A stretch of 64,000 nucleotides of DNA from NCBI GenBank assembly GCA_036785705.1, contig JAWUZG010000001.1, positions 3,410,001 to 3,474,000 of the forward strand, in the 5' to 3' direction. This document shows positions 11,843-22,600 of this stretch, in pieces. The notes beneath the pieces are model-generated. The model had not been told where the DNA came from. It worked only from the letters and a program-made list of their open reading frames with translations, and did no database searches. A program made the translations under genes and the position numbers. The DNA is from Acanthornis magna (lineage: Eukaryota; Chordata; Aves; Passeriformes; Acanthizidae). The stretch's first letter is position 1; each line of letters opens with the position of its first letter.

Positions 11843-14800
11843 CTGTGCAAAGTCCAGATATATATTAAACAAAATCAATATTTGCTTTCAGTGTAAAGTT
11901 AAAAGGTTCATTTCTGCACTGTAAATTAACAAATATAGCTTGTTGGAGAAAGTCAGGGACATGTGATGGCAAGTTCAATTAATGTTTTCAGCTCCACCCA
12001 ATGATTTCAGAGTCAAATAATTCAAAGGAGAAATGTAAATTTGGGTCAAAGGCCTGACTTGCATGGTTCTAATAGTCCTATCAGCTGTCAAGTAGCTATG
12101 CTCACTGAAGACACTTTTCTCAACTATTCAAATGACAAACACACATACAGACAATTCATCCATTTCAGTCAAATTGTTTCATTCTGATCTGGGTGAAGTG
12201 CTCTGTCAACAGTGTTGGGACAACAGGACCATGCACTCCACTGTCAAAGTGGGAAAAAACCTTATACCAACAGGACTTCAGTGGTAAAAACTGTCTGCTC
12301 TTAAGAATCAGAACTAAAACCTACCTCCACCTTACAACACAAAAAACCACGTAAATGACTCAACCCTTCCACTAAAACACAAGGTCAAAGAACTACACGT
12401 GTGATGCAAGTCTATGCAGCACATGGAGCTGGTGTGACCACAGCATGCCAGTTTCTTACTGGGAACGATGTGCCCAACACCATGCAAAAGACAGCATTTT
12501 CATTAAAATATGCCCAAAGCAAGGCTCTGGATCTGCAGCTCAGTGCCTCAGCCTGCATCCCTGGGAAGGTGAGATTATCCACTCCTTCCATCCAGTTCCA
12601 GCCTAAAGGCACAGCAGGCAGCAGAAAAATATGCTGTATTAAGAGAGTGACCCTGTGTCACTCTGGAACTACAGGGCACTTGCAGCACAGACATTTACCA
12701 GGGAAACCATCTCTGGTATTAACTTAGAACTGAAGTCCTGAAAATCATCATGAACCGTAAGCAAAAGCCAGTGAAAAGAAACAAACCAGCTTAAACACCA
12801 GGAGAGATGAGACGATCTTAAAGATCCTGATCATCCATGGCATTGACAGTCATAAACTTTTCATAAAGTCAAAAGGAATCTTTCTATACTTCAGCTATGG
12901 ATTAATAAGGCTCTGTGTGGTCTCCAGCAATGAACAGTACCAAAGTGTATAAAGACCTTCTCTGTCACACCCAATTTTAGCACTTTCATTTTTTACTGCA
13001 TCTTTATCCTTTTATGGTAGCATCTGTTGCACACTTGTGAAACATGAAAGAGCAACAATCAGCTTTCTTACATACTGGACTGACATTTATTTCCACTACG
13101 TAGTTAAAAGGAACAAGTAGGACTAAATATTTCTGTTTACCAGCAGGAGTAAAACTAACATACCTGAATCCATTTCCTCAGCCTGTACACAGGGCAGGCT
13201 CTTTCTTAAGAAAGTGTTTTTGGATGAAGTAGGTCGTAGAGGTCAAGTGTGCAGATTGTTTTTATGTAACATAAGTCTTGAAAAGAAACCCTGACCTGTT
13301 AATTCTGTTCCATCAAAAATATGTTCTATAATATTCTCTTAAAGCAATGAAGCTCTTTTTCAAAACTACATAGGTTTATTAGCTGCCTTACTACTATTTG
13401 TATTTGTTCAAGAACCTCACTTGCTAATGTCCCAGTTTCTATTCCACTTCAGTTCAGTCAGCTGTTCCAATGTTTGGAACTCCCATCTCTTAGGATTGAA
13501 GAGTTTTATCTGGACAATAGCCATGGTCTCATGCTGTGATTCTCAAATACAAGACCAAGCTTTCCACCAAACATATGCAAAACAAGTACAGCCCAGGAGA
13601 AACGGTCAAAGGAGGCTCTGTGTGATGCCTTTAAAAACATAAAAACCTTACGTACCCAGCTAAAACAAATTCATTTCCTACCTTTGGAAAGAATTACAGC
13701 CTTTTGCATTGTCAATATAAATATATTAAAGGAGTAGAGAGTAAACCACAGCCTTGTTAAAGTTGTTTCTGGATTGGGCTAAGTCTTCCTGTTTTAGTCT
13801 CCCCTCAAAGAAATTCTGGTCCATTGATCACACTAATCCTTCTGCACAAGCTTGCAAGTATCAGTGTATCTTTCTCAAATTACCACAGTTTTTTCAGATT
13901 TTCTTGGATTACCACAGCTGTACCATGAAAAAAACATACTAGAACCTCATCTCATGGCAGAAGTTGTTTTCAACAACGCTTGCTCTCTTCTGACAAATTC
14001 AAGGGTGCCTTGCTACTTAAAATAACAAAAAAAATTATACAGCTTCAGTGGTTCGAATTACCACTAAAATCTAAAATGGGTGAACACCTCAAAGAGAGGG
14101 GAAGACTGATCTATCCCAGCTTCTGTAGTTTGGGTCTCCTCCACAAGTGGGTGCAGTGACTCTGCGTATAAAGACATTGTTAAAAGTTCCACCAAAACAG
14201 TATTTTTGTCCAGATTCAGTTGGCTGTACAGAAGTGAGAATTTCTGCTGTAAGAAAGCTGAAATACCATTTGGTTAAATGAAGGCTCCAATTCTGCTATC
14301 TCACATGACTCACGCTGTCAAGGGTGGCAACATCTTTTGCTCATAAACAAAATTAGCTGCAACTGAAAATTAAATTTAACACTAAAAGGTGAGGTTTCTA
14401 AAGGCATATTTAGCTTTCAGAACAGGCCCTGTCTTGCAGCCCTCTGACAGGAAGGTTCTTCTATCTCATAAAATTCCCTGTGCATCATTCCAGTTAAAAA
14501 CGCAAAGCAGCTGGCACAGCAGCTTGGGAACCTGGCTACCTGATTCAGGATTACATGAGCGCTAAGAATATACATTTTTAAGAGTTATAAATGCAATCTG
14601 AAGAATATGACAAAGTGCCCACATTTACCAGCTGCCTTAATACAAATCAACAGCACTCAAATTACCAGTTATGGGGAAAAAGAAATGTTTTCTACTTTGT
14701 CTGGTAGTTTTTGTGCCCAGTGTTACAGGGTGCTGCCAGAAAATCATGCTACTTCTTCCATTTATTTCATACTGGGGTCAAATTCTGTCCTGAAAAAGCC

Positions 14801-15572
14801 ATGCCATTTATAAAACGTATAACTTTTTTCCCATTTCTTATTCCTTTATTGAGTGGCTTCCTTTCAAGGCAGCATCCAGCCATTCTACAGTTTCCAAATT
14901 ATCCTTCCCAGGACTTAAAATCTTAAGCCAACTGAGGTCTGTGAATCAGCTCAAGAGAGAAGCCAAGATATCAGAACTATAATATTAACACTTTCATAGA
15001 TGGAATAGCTTTTCTAAATCACTTTTTAGAAGGCATTCTCTGATCCAAACACATATTCCAGCTGACAGCAACCAGATATAATAGAAGCTCAGCAATGGGG
15101 TCCCATGACAAGCTCAAGGTCAAACAAAATACAGGTTTTCTTATAAATAATGTGCAAAAGATACACTGGCAATATTTTATATATGATTTAACCAACAGTA
15201 TTTTGAGATACATGCGCTGAAGATAATTATTAAAAAATATTGAGTCATTTTAAACTTGTTACTTGCACTTCAGCACTATGATTCTAGAAACAAAATCAAT
15301 TAATTAGCAATTCAGTTGACGAGAGGGACAAAATTAGAGGGAAAATGTTTCATTTTTATCATGGTATTTAGAAGCATGGATCACCCACTCAGTGCCAACT
15401 GAAATATGGACAAATAACTGCAGAGCAAACAACAACAAGGATTATCTCACATAAGCAGAAGAGGATTAGAGGCAGCTCCATGTTGTTATCAAACTTCCCA
15501 ACAGCAGAGCTGTGGGAGGCTAGGAGAGACATCCCCAAACTGCAGATGTGAGAGCACATGAGGAAACACCAA
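11843..15572 (-). other. NUDT5: NUDT5 intron 1, repeat-poor part
   Basis: AT-rich intronic sequence with no recognised repeat, RNA gene or exon apart from short A/T runs. Confidence 0.55.
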
Positions 15573-15576
15573 TATG

Positions 15577-15609
15577 GAAACAGCGCCATGCAGGGGACAC
15601 ACAGGCACA
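15577..15609 (+). repeat. 33-bp direct repeat, left copy
   Basis: Matches 16302-16334 at 31 of 33 positions (gaaacagcgccatgcagggg then acacacaggcaca). The two copies bracket a CR1 and look like a target-site duplication. Confidence 0.75.
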
Positions 15610-16303
15610 CACACACCAGCACATAACAGGGCTTAAAAAACCCCCAGAATACTCTGTTAATACTTGAGTTGGGACTAAACAAAATGAAATAGTGGTTGAT
15701 GAAAAGACTTAACACGAGCTGACAATGTGTGCTCATAGCCCAGAAAGCCAAAGGGGCCCTGGGCTGCACCCAAGGATTCTGCCCCTCTCCTCTGCCCCTG
15801 TGAGAGCACACCTGGAGCACTGTGAACAGTTCTGTGTCCCCCAAAAAACAAGGACATGGAACTGTTGGACCAAGTCCAGAGGAGGCCACGAAGTTGATAA
15901 GGGGACTGGAGAACATTCCCTAGAAAGATAGGCTGAGAAAATTGGCAAAGGTTGTGAGGAGACCTCAGGGCACCTTCAGTATCTGAATGGGCTACAGGGA
16001 GGCTGGAGAGGGACTATCCATCAGAACTGTAGCGATAGAACAAGGAGTAACGGGAACAAAATGAAAGGGGAAATTTAGGTTAGCTATTAGGAAGAAGTTC
16101 TTTACTGTGAGGGTGGTGAGAAAACGAACAGGTTGCCCAGGGAGCTGTGGATGCCCAAAACCTGGCAGTGTTCAAAGCCAAGTTGGGTAAAGCCCTGAGC
16201 AATTTGGTCTCGTGGGAGGTGTCCCTGCCCACGGCAGGGGGTGATTGGAACTGGATGATCTTTAAGGTCCCTTCCAACCCCTTAACATCCTACGGCTCTA
16301 TGA
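15610..16303 (+). mobile_element. CR1 retrotransposon, sense, about 0.7 kb
   Basis: Covers the end of the CR1 open frame and its 3' tail. Recognisable stretches include tggttgatgaaaagacttaa, agcccagaaagcca, ctgttggaccaagtccagag, ttaggaagaagttctttact and gatctttaaggtcccttcca, ending ggctctatga, the CR1 terminal motif. It lies just left of the CpG island shared by NUDT5 and CDC123. The left edge is set by the direct repeat and is less certain than the right edge. Confidence 0.9.
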
Positions 16304-16334
16304 AACAGCTCCATGCAGGCGACACACAGGCACA
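16302..16334 (+). repeat. 33-bp direct repeat, right copy
   Basis: Partner of 15577-15609 with two mismatches. It starts at the CR1 3' end. Confidence 0.75.
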
Positions 16335-16378
16335 GGGAGGACAGCAGCACCTGAAAGGATAACACGTTACTCAGTTAC

Positions 16379-16480
16379 TCCTCGGCTCGGGGCAGAGCAG
16401 GGCGAAAGCAGCGCCACTGGAGGCTCCGGGGCGCTGCCGCCGAGCGGGGCCGGCTCCGGGCAGCGCTGAGGCGGCGGGGG
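16379..16480 (-). other. NUDT5: Possible non-coding first exon of NUDT5
   Basis: On the minus strand the GC-rich sequence ends in gccgagga|gtaact, a usable donor. This would give NUDT5 a 5'UTR exon in the island and an intron of about 4.5 kb. It is a position-based guess with no protein evidence. Confidence 0.3.
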
Positions 16481-16528
16481 CGGGGGCGGGGCCGCGCCGG
16501 GGGCGGGGCCGCGCCGTGTGCGCCGGCG

Positions 16529-16603
16529 ATGGCGCCGGGCGGCGCCCGGAGCTGCGCGGGAGGTTCCGGGCGGAGCGGGAGCTTCCGGGAGCAGCGGGGC
16601 TGA
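16529..16603 (+). CDS. Upstream ORF in the CDC123 leader (24 codons)
   Basis: An ATG in strong context (G at -3, G at +4) opens a frame reading MAPGGARSCAGGSGRSGSFR then EQRG and TGA. The stop ends 11 nt before the CDC123 ATG and is in a different frame. It matters only if transcription starts upstream of 16529. A dense GC leader just above it makes that uncertain. Confidence 0.4.
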   Translation: MAPGGARSCAGGSGRSGSFREQRG

Positions 16604-16614
16604 GGAGGAGGAGG

Positions 16615-16688
16615 ATGAAGAAGGAGCAGGTGGCGCACTGCCAGTTCTCCGTGTGGTACCCGCTCTTCAAGGCCGTCACCATCCGCAG
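16615..16688 (+). CDS. CDC123: CDC123 coding exon 1
   Basis: Reads [20 protein letters not shown] then VTIR and two bases of Ser, before the donor gtgagg. The context at the ATG is A at -3. It sits inside the CpG island. Confidence 0.96.
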
Positions 16689-19600
16689 GTGAGGGCGGCG
16701 AGGGGCGCCGGGGGTTGGGAGCGGCGGTGTGGGCCGTAGGGGAGCGGTGTGGGGTGAGGAGGAGTGTGGGGCCGGGTGGGAGGAGTGCGGGGCGAGGGAG
16801 GCGATCCTGTTCCTCTACTCCGCCCTGGTGAGGCTCACCTGGAGCGCTGTGTCTAGTTCTGCCCTCCTCAGAGCAGGAGGGACACGGTGCTCTTGGAGCG
16901 CGTCCAGCGCAGGGCTTCGAGGATGATTAAGGGACTGGAAAAGCTGAGGGAACTGGGCCTGCTCAGCCTCGAGAATCACAGAATGGTTTAGGTTAGGAGG
17001 GACTTTAAAGATCATCTGGTTCCAATCCCCTGCCATGGGCAGAGACACCTTCATCTAGACCAGGTTGCTCCAAGCCCCATCCAACCTGGCCTTGAACACT
17101 TCCAGGGATGGGGCAGCCACAGCTTCCCTGGGCAATCTGTGCCTAACAGGAAAGAATGTCTTCCTAATATCTGTCTAAACCGGCCCTCTCTGAATTTGAA
17201 CCCATTCCCACTTGTAAATTATTATTACAAGTTCTTGTGAATAGTCTTGCTTTGTCTTTCCTGTAAGTTCCCTTCAGGTACTGCAAGGAAGAAGACTGAC
17301 AGAGGAACCTCATTAATGTGTATAAACATTTAAAGAGGGGATGCCAGGGGGATGGATCTAAGCTCTTTTCTGTGGTGCCCAGTAATAGGATAAGCGCCAG
17401 CGAGCAGAAACTGATGCACAGGAAGTTCCACCAGAACATGAGGAAGAACTTCTGTCCTGGGCAGTGACCGAGCACAGGAACAGATTGTCCAGAGAGGCTG
17501 TGGAGTCTCCCTCACTGGAGATATTCTAGAATTGTCTGCACACAGCCTTGTGCTATGTGCTCTGGGATGGCCCTGCTTGAGCAGGGAGGTGGAACCAGAT
17601 GAGCTGCTGTGGTTCCCTCCAACCTGACCCATTCTGGGATTGTGTGGGGTTGGGCTGGGTTGGGTTGGAAATGAGCTTGTGTTGGGACAGGGTTAGATGA
17701 GATAGAGGGGACCTGTGTGGGACAGAGCTGGGGTGGAGGTGGTGAAGGGTTGATTGAGCCATCAGCTGCAGTCCCAGGAGCTGGGGTCTTGTCTCTACAC
17801 CCTGAGGGGGTGTTTTGGGAAGCCCTGGGGCAGGCCAGATACCCCCATGCACCCTGCTCTCCTGGTAGGACTCGGTGCTGGGCACCAGCTGATAACCACA
17901 CTATTCCTACTATCCACATCCTGATAGCCACACTGCTGTTCCTACTTGCTTACTTAAAAAAACTGTGACTGAATAGATCCAAACCAAGTGGCTGACTTGG
18001 TTTTTCTCTGTATTTCTGGAAGCCACAGGAAGTTCTGTATTTTCTAAGGTGCTGCTGCATGTCACGAGATAGTTATAATAACTACCAGTAATTCGGGAAA
18101 GTTGAGATAGTTGCCCTGTTGGACCCAAAAGTGCTGACATCAGGCTTTTAGTTATCAAAGCATTTGATCTTTTATGTTTTTAAGTGTTTATTACTGGCTT
18201 ATTTTTGGTACATTTAGTGATAGTCCTGCGTTTTTTGGAACATTAGGATGGTATAGGCAAATTTTGGTTTGGATTTTGGAAGGGAAACCTTCAGTTTGAG
18301 CAACATGTTGTCTCCTCACAGGCTGCACACAGTTTTACTTAGAATTTCTTAGAGCTTTGAAGGAGTGGGCCATTTTTGTGTATTTCATCTAAAATTTTTG
18401 TCCTATACTTCCCTGGAGGGAAAATGGGCATTGCTTTTTGAGTGAGGGATAAGATGGGAGAAAGAGAATTTTCTTCCATGATGTTAGAGATTAAAACATA
18501 GTGTTTTTGAGATATGTGCTATTAAAAAAATTCTTTTATTCAATTAGGCTTTTATTATAACAAATAATAATAAGGTATTAAAGAGATTTTCACATTTCTT
18601 CCAGTGTTATACTTCCCCTGCCAGAGAATGTGAAAGAGTATTTGCTGGATGATGGAACACTCGTGGTTTCAGGAAGGTAAAGCATGTTTTCTCCCTAGTC
18701 TCCAAGTATTAATGCCATTTTATATTCACAGAACCATCTTGTACAAAATACATATTGTATTGTGCATAGTAAGTTTTTTAATTGACCAGTGTGACCGCAG
18801 TAAACCTTATACTGTATGAGCATGTGAATGGGCTGACTGTTGTTAGTACAGCTTGATTTGCTGGTGCCTGAAGCTGATCCTAAAATCCAGGTACTACACT
18901 TCGTTCTAGACCAAGTGGACACAGTCCTTTCATTTTTTTCTCCACCTTTCCTTGTGGAATGTGCCAGTCTCTGGGGTGCTCAGCTGCTGGTTTGTGTTTG
19001 GTTCCTTAGACCTGGTTAGGTGCAGTTCACAGGCTTGACCTGTCCCATACCTGTCCAGGAGTAAAGTGACATTACCTGAGCTTAATTCTCAATAAAATAA
19101 CCTGTATATGAACTCAATAATTAGTAACATTTTATATAACCATTTGCATGCATGTAATCCATGCATATGACAAAGCTGAATGTCCTGTGTGTACACCCAT
19201 GCCAAGATTTTGGATGGAGAAGGATGAGGTGGATAGAGAGCAGAGACAGATGGTAAGAACCCAGCCTTGCTCTTTGTTTTCTGCTTGGGATCTCTCTGTG
19301 TGGTTTCCTTGTGAAATGGTTACTGCATGCATCTTGTTACTGATCAAACTCAGAAATCAGTCCTCACTCCGTGATTCCCTAAGTGGTAGTTTGCCCCTTG
19401 CCGAGCAACAAGTGGGGCTGTGAGTGAAAGGAAACTTTGATTTATCAGCTATCAATTTATATAAAAATCAAAGCTGTTTAAATGCCTTGTAAAGATGAAA
19501 GAGTTTAATTTTTAATTTAATTCTTAATTTCTAAAATTATTTTTCTTATTAAAGGGTACCCAGAAAATTAGAATTGTTTTTTTAAACCATTTTGGATCAG

Positions 19601-22600
19601 AAGTATTATTGTCACCTGCTTCTGCAGTTGTGCAATTTATTTAGCAGCAGCTGTTTATTTCAATAAGCCTTCAGAAAAGCTGAAATTGAGGGTTTGGCTT
19701 AGCAGCTGTATTCTACAATTTCTGCTGTCTTCAATGGCGTAGTGGACAGCTGTATGATTGACTTAAATTATATTTTTAAGATGGCTGCAGTTAAAAATCC
19801 CTTTTAGAAACCCTTTTTTTCTCTGAGTTGAACTTCCTTAGCTAGAAGTGAATGTGATCTTCTTGAAGTCAAGGCCAAGATCACTTTTAACCTTCAGTGA
19901 ACCCCTGTCTGACCTCTGGATCTCAGGAACTGGATTGATGGTCTAATCCCTATGGAAGTGCACTAAGGGACTTCAGAGACTCAGCTTGTCTAAGAATTGA
20001 CTTTTGGTAGGGATGAACATTTGCCCTTGCCGTGTTTGCTACACTGTCCATTTTCTATAGGATTTTCTTTTTCCATATGCTGTGTGTGAGTACATTTTCT
20101 TTTCAGAGCCAGAAATTCACAGGTCAACATTTGAAACTCAAGGTTTATGAATTTTTACTTGGGAAAGGAGTATGGAGGCAAAACATAATTTAAATTTAAT
20201 TTGTTTTTAAAAAAAATAAGTAAAATTTGTGTTTGTGTCAGAGCTGGAAAAGAATCATTAATGGGATATTGAAAAGCTTCAATTATGTGTTTTAGAGCAA
20301 AAACTGATCTGCTAATTTGAAAGAAGCAAAATGTTCATGGTAGGACCTAGGCCTAATGCCAGGATGTTTGGTCTTCAGTTTTCATTACTGTCTTGCTCTG
20401 ATTTTTCTGTGCCAGGGTTTTGAGATTTAATCTTCTTATGAAAACATTTTGAGATCAGCAGCTGGAAATGCTGTGGAAATATAATGGATATGGTCAAGTC
20501 AAACTCCAGTGCTTAATGTTTTTTTTTTCTGTTAATTTTTTGTTTCAGAGAAGATCCGCCAAGTCACACTCAGGAGGGGAGTGATGATGCAGAGGAGATA
20601 CAGGTCAGTGTAAAATGCAAATTAATGTCAAGTCTCTTGAGAAAAATATGAATGTATAACCTTTTATGCATAATTTATAGGTGAGGAGAGTCCTTCACAT
20701 AAATAATAATCATGTGATAGTAACCATGAAAAATGTAGAAACATGATTATTTATGCTGTGACATCGGGGAAAGTTTAAAATATTTCTATGCTCTTTCACA
20801 GAAGACTTTTTCATTTTTATTTCTTGATAATTGCATTTGTAATAATGAGTGGGGAATGTTGAAAATGAGCTTATGTTGTTTCATGCCCTGAAAAATTAGG
20901 AGTACATTTGGAGTAGTTACTTCAAAAAACAGTGGAAGTTTCTGAGGCCATAATAACTCAGAAGACCATTCCAGAAGAAAAACACTAGAAAATGTTTTAG
21001 GTACAAGGTGACAGAAGGTACAACAAGGAGATGAAACAGAATTAAAAGTGAAACTAATGGATCATGGGTTTAAGGATGGAAGTGCTGGAGCTGGAGACAA
21101 GCTCTAGACAGGGAAGACTGAGTACTGAAATGTCCAGCTTTCTGATATAAATCACAGTAAAGATATACATGTGCCTTTTTATCCTTTTTATATTTAGAAT
21201 AGTACTTCTGCTGAACATACAGTATTTTTCCTGTCTTAATTTACAGCCCAAATAGTTGGAGGATGGTGATGTTATGCTGTCTGGGGCAATGATTTGATGT
21301 GCATGTTGTAGGAGGCTGTATGAATTCTGATGTTCTCATAAATTATAAAGGATGTCTCAGGAAACCAGTAACGTTTGATTTGTTCTTATTTTTAACAGTG
21401 GTCGGATGATGAGAACACTACAACACTTAAGGTAAGGTCCTGTAAAAGTCCAGTATGGGTTTGTCAGCAGTTTCCTTTCTTCAGCCTTGTGATACGAACT
21501 TGTTGCTGGTTAGAGATATCTCTTGCTGTATTTAACATTTTTTCAGACCGTTTTAGATGGATGGCAGTGTAGATGTCTGTAACTTCAAAAAAAGTTTTGC
21601 TGGCTTAATTTTATTTAACTAAAAATAAAACACTTTTCTTTATCCCCAACAATCACACACTTGTTAGACTATAGGAAATGAACTGAAGTACAGCTCTAAA
21701 TATAGCTGTCTTTCATTTTCACCACTTCGAGTATCTCCAAATTATTTAATCAGACTGGATGCAGAAGAAACGAAGCCCCTGCAGCTCAGTCTTCACAGCT
21801 CTTCTCTTGAGGTGCCATTATTTATTCCTAAGTACATCTTTTTCTAGAATTTTTTTCCTTTTCCTGTCTTTATGGTCTCCTTGCACTGTGCCTGGCATGG
21901 AATCAGGATCATAATTGATACAAACCAGGCTTTCTTGATCGTTCTTTTACATCTTTTTTTTGAAACTTGCTGTTGAGCTGTCACTGTCAGAGTTAAAATA
22001 TTCACAGCACTTGTCTGCCATTGATACTATGACTTCAGTCCTTCAGCTGCCTAATGTTCATCAGGGTGTAGAATTGCTCATGTTGAATTAGGTGCCATAT
22101 AATCACAGCCCTGCTTTGAGTGGTGCTTCTGCTAGCACAGAATTTATAGCCTAGAGTTTAATACTTCTCAAATTTGTGCACCCTAATTAATCTTCAGTTC
22201 AAATATTTAACCTTCGATAAAATAGATTTCCTTGTATTGTAAATTATTTAAAACAAGGATTTTATGATCCATCTTATTGTTTGCAAAGCTCATGGTAATT
22301 ATGCAAAATAAGTAATATCAGCGTTTTAAATCAGATTCTGTTATAGTGTAGAACACGGTAAGGAAATACATAATTAAGATGTATTTTACCTGTCAGAAGA
22401 GCACAGGCCAAATGACTCCACTGTATGTAGGTAAGTCTACAGCTTCCTCATGAGGGAAGTGGAGGGGCAGAAAATTCTGTTTTTAAAATAACTTGCGTTA
22501 ATACTGATGGTCACAAAGTCAGGCATTCAAAATTCAAGAAATGATGGAGTCTAGCTTGTTTATGCAGTTGTAGAACTTTTCTCTTGTGTGTATATTTATC

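Larger units (their letters stand above)
16370..16790. promoter_or_regulatory. CpG island, candidate bidirectional NUDT5/CDC123 promoter
   Basis: Dense CpG and G+C sequence with repeated GC boxes (gggggcgggg and ggggcggggcc at about 16476-16508) and two TTCCGGG elements at about 16563-16590, compatible with ETS sites. There is no TATA box. CDC123 starts inside it on the plus strand, and NUDT5 runs away on the minus strand with no other CpG-rich segment upstream of its first coding exon. Human NUDT5 and CDC123 are head to head as well. Transcription start sites cannot be placed from sequence alone. Confidence 0.8.

Noticed and set aside
15389..15916. 175-codon open frame on the minus strand
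   Set aside because: It runs antisense through the CR1 at 15610-16303 and then into intron sequence. It is a shadow of the repeat.
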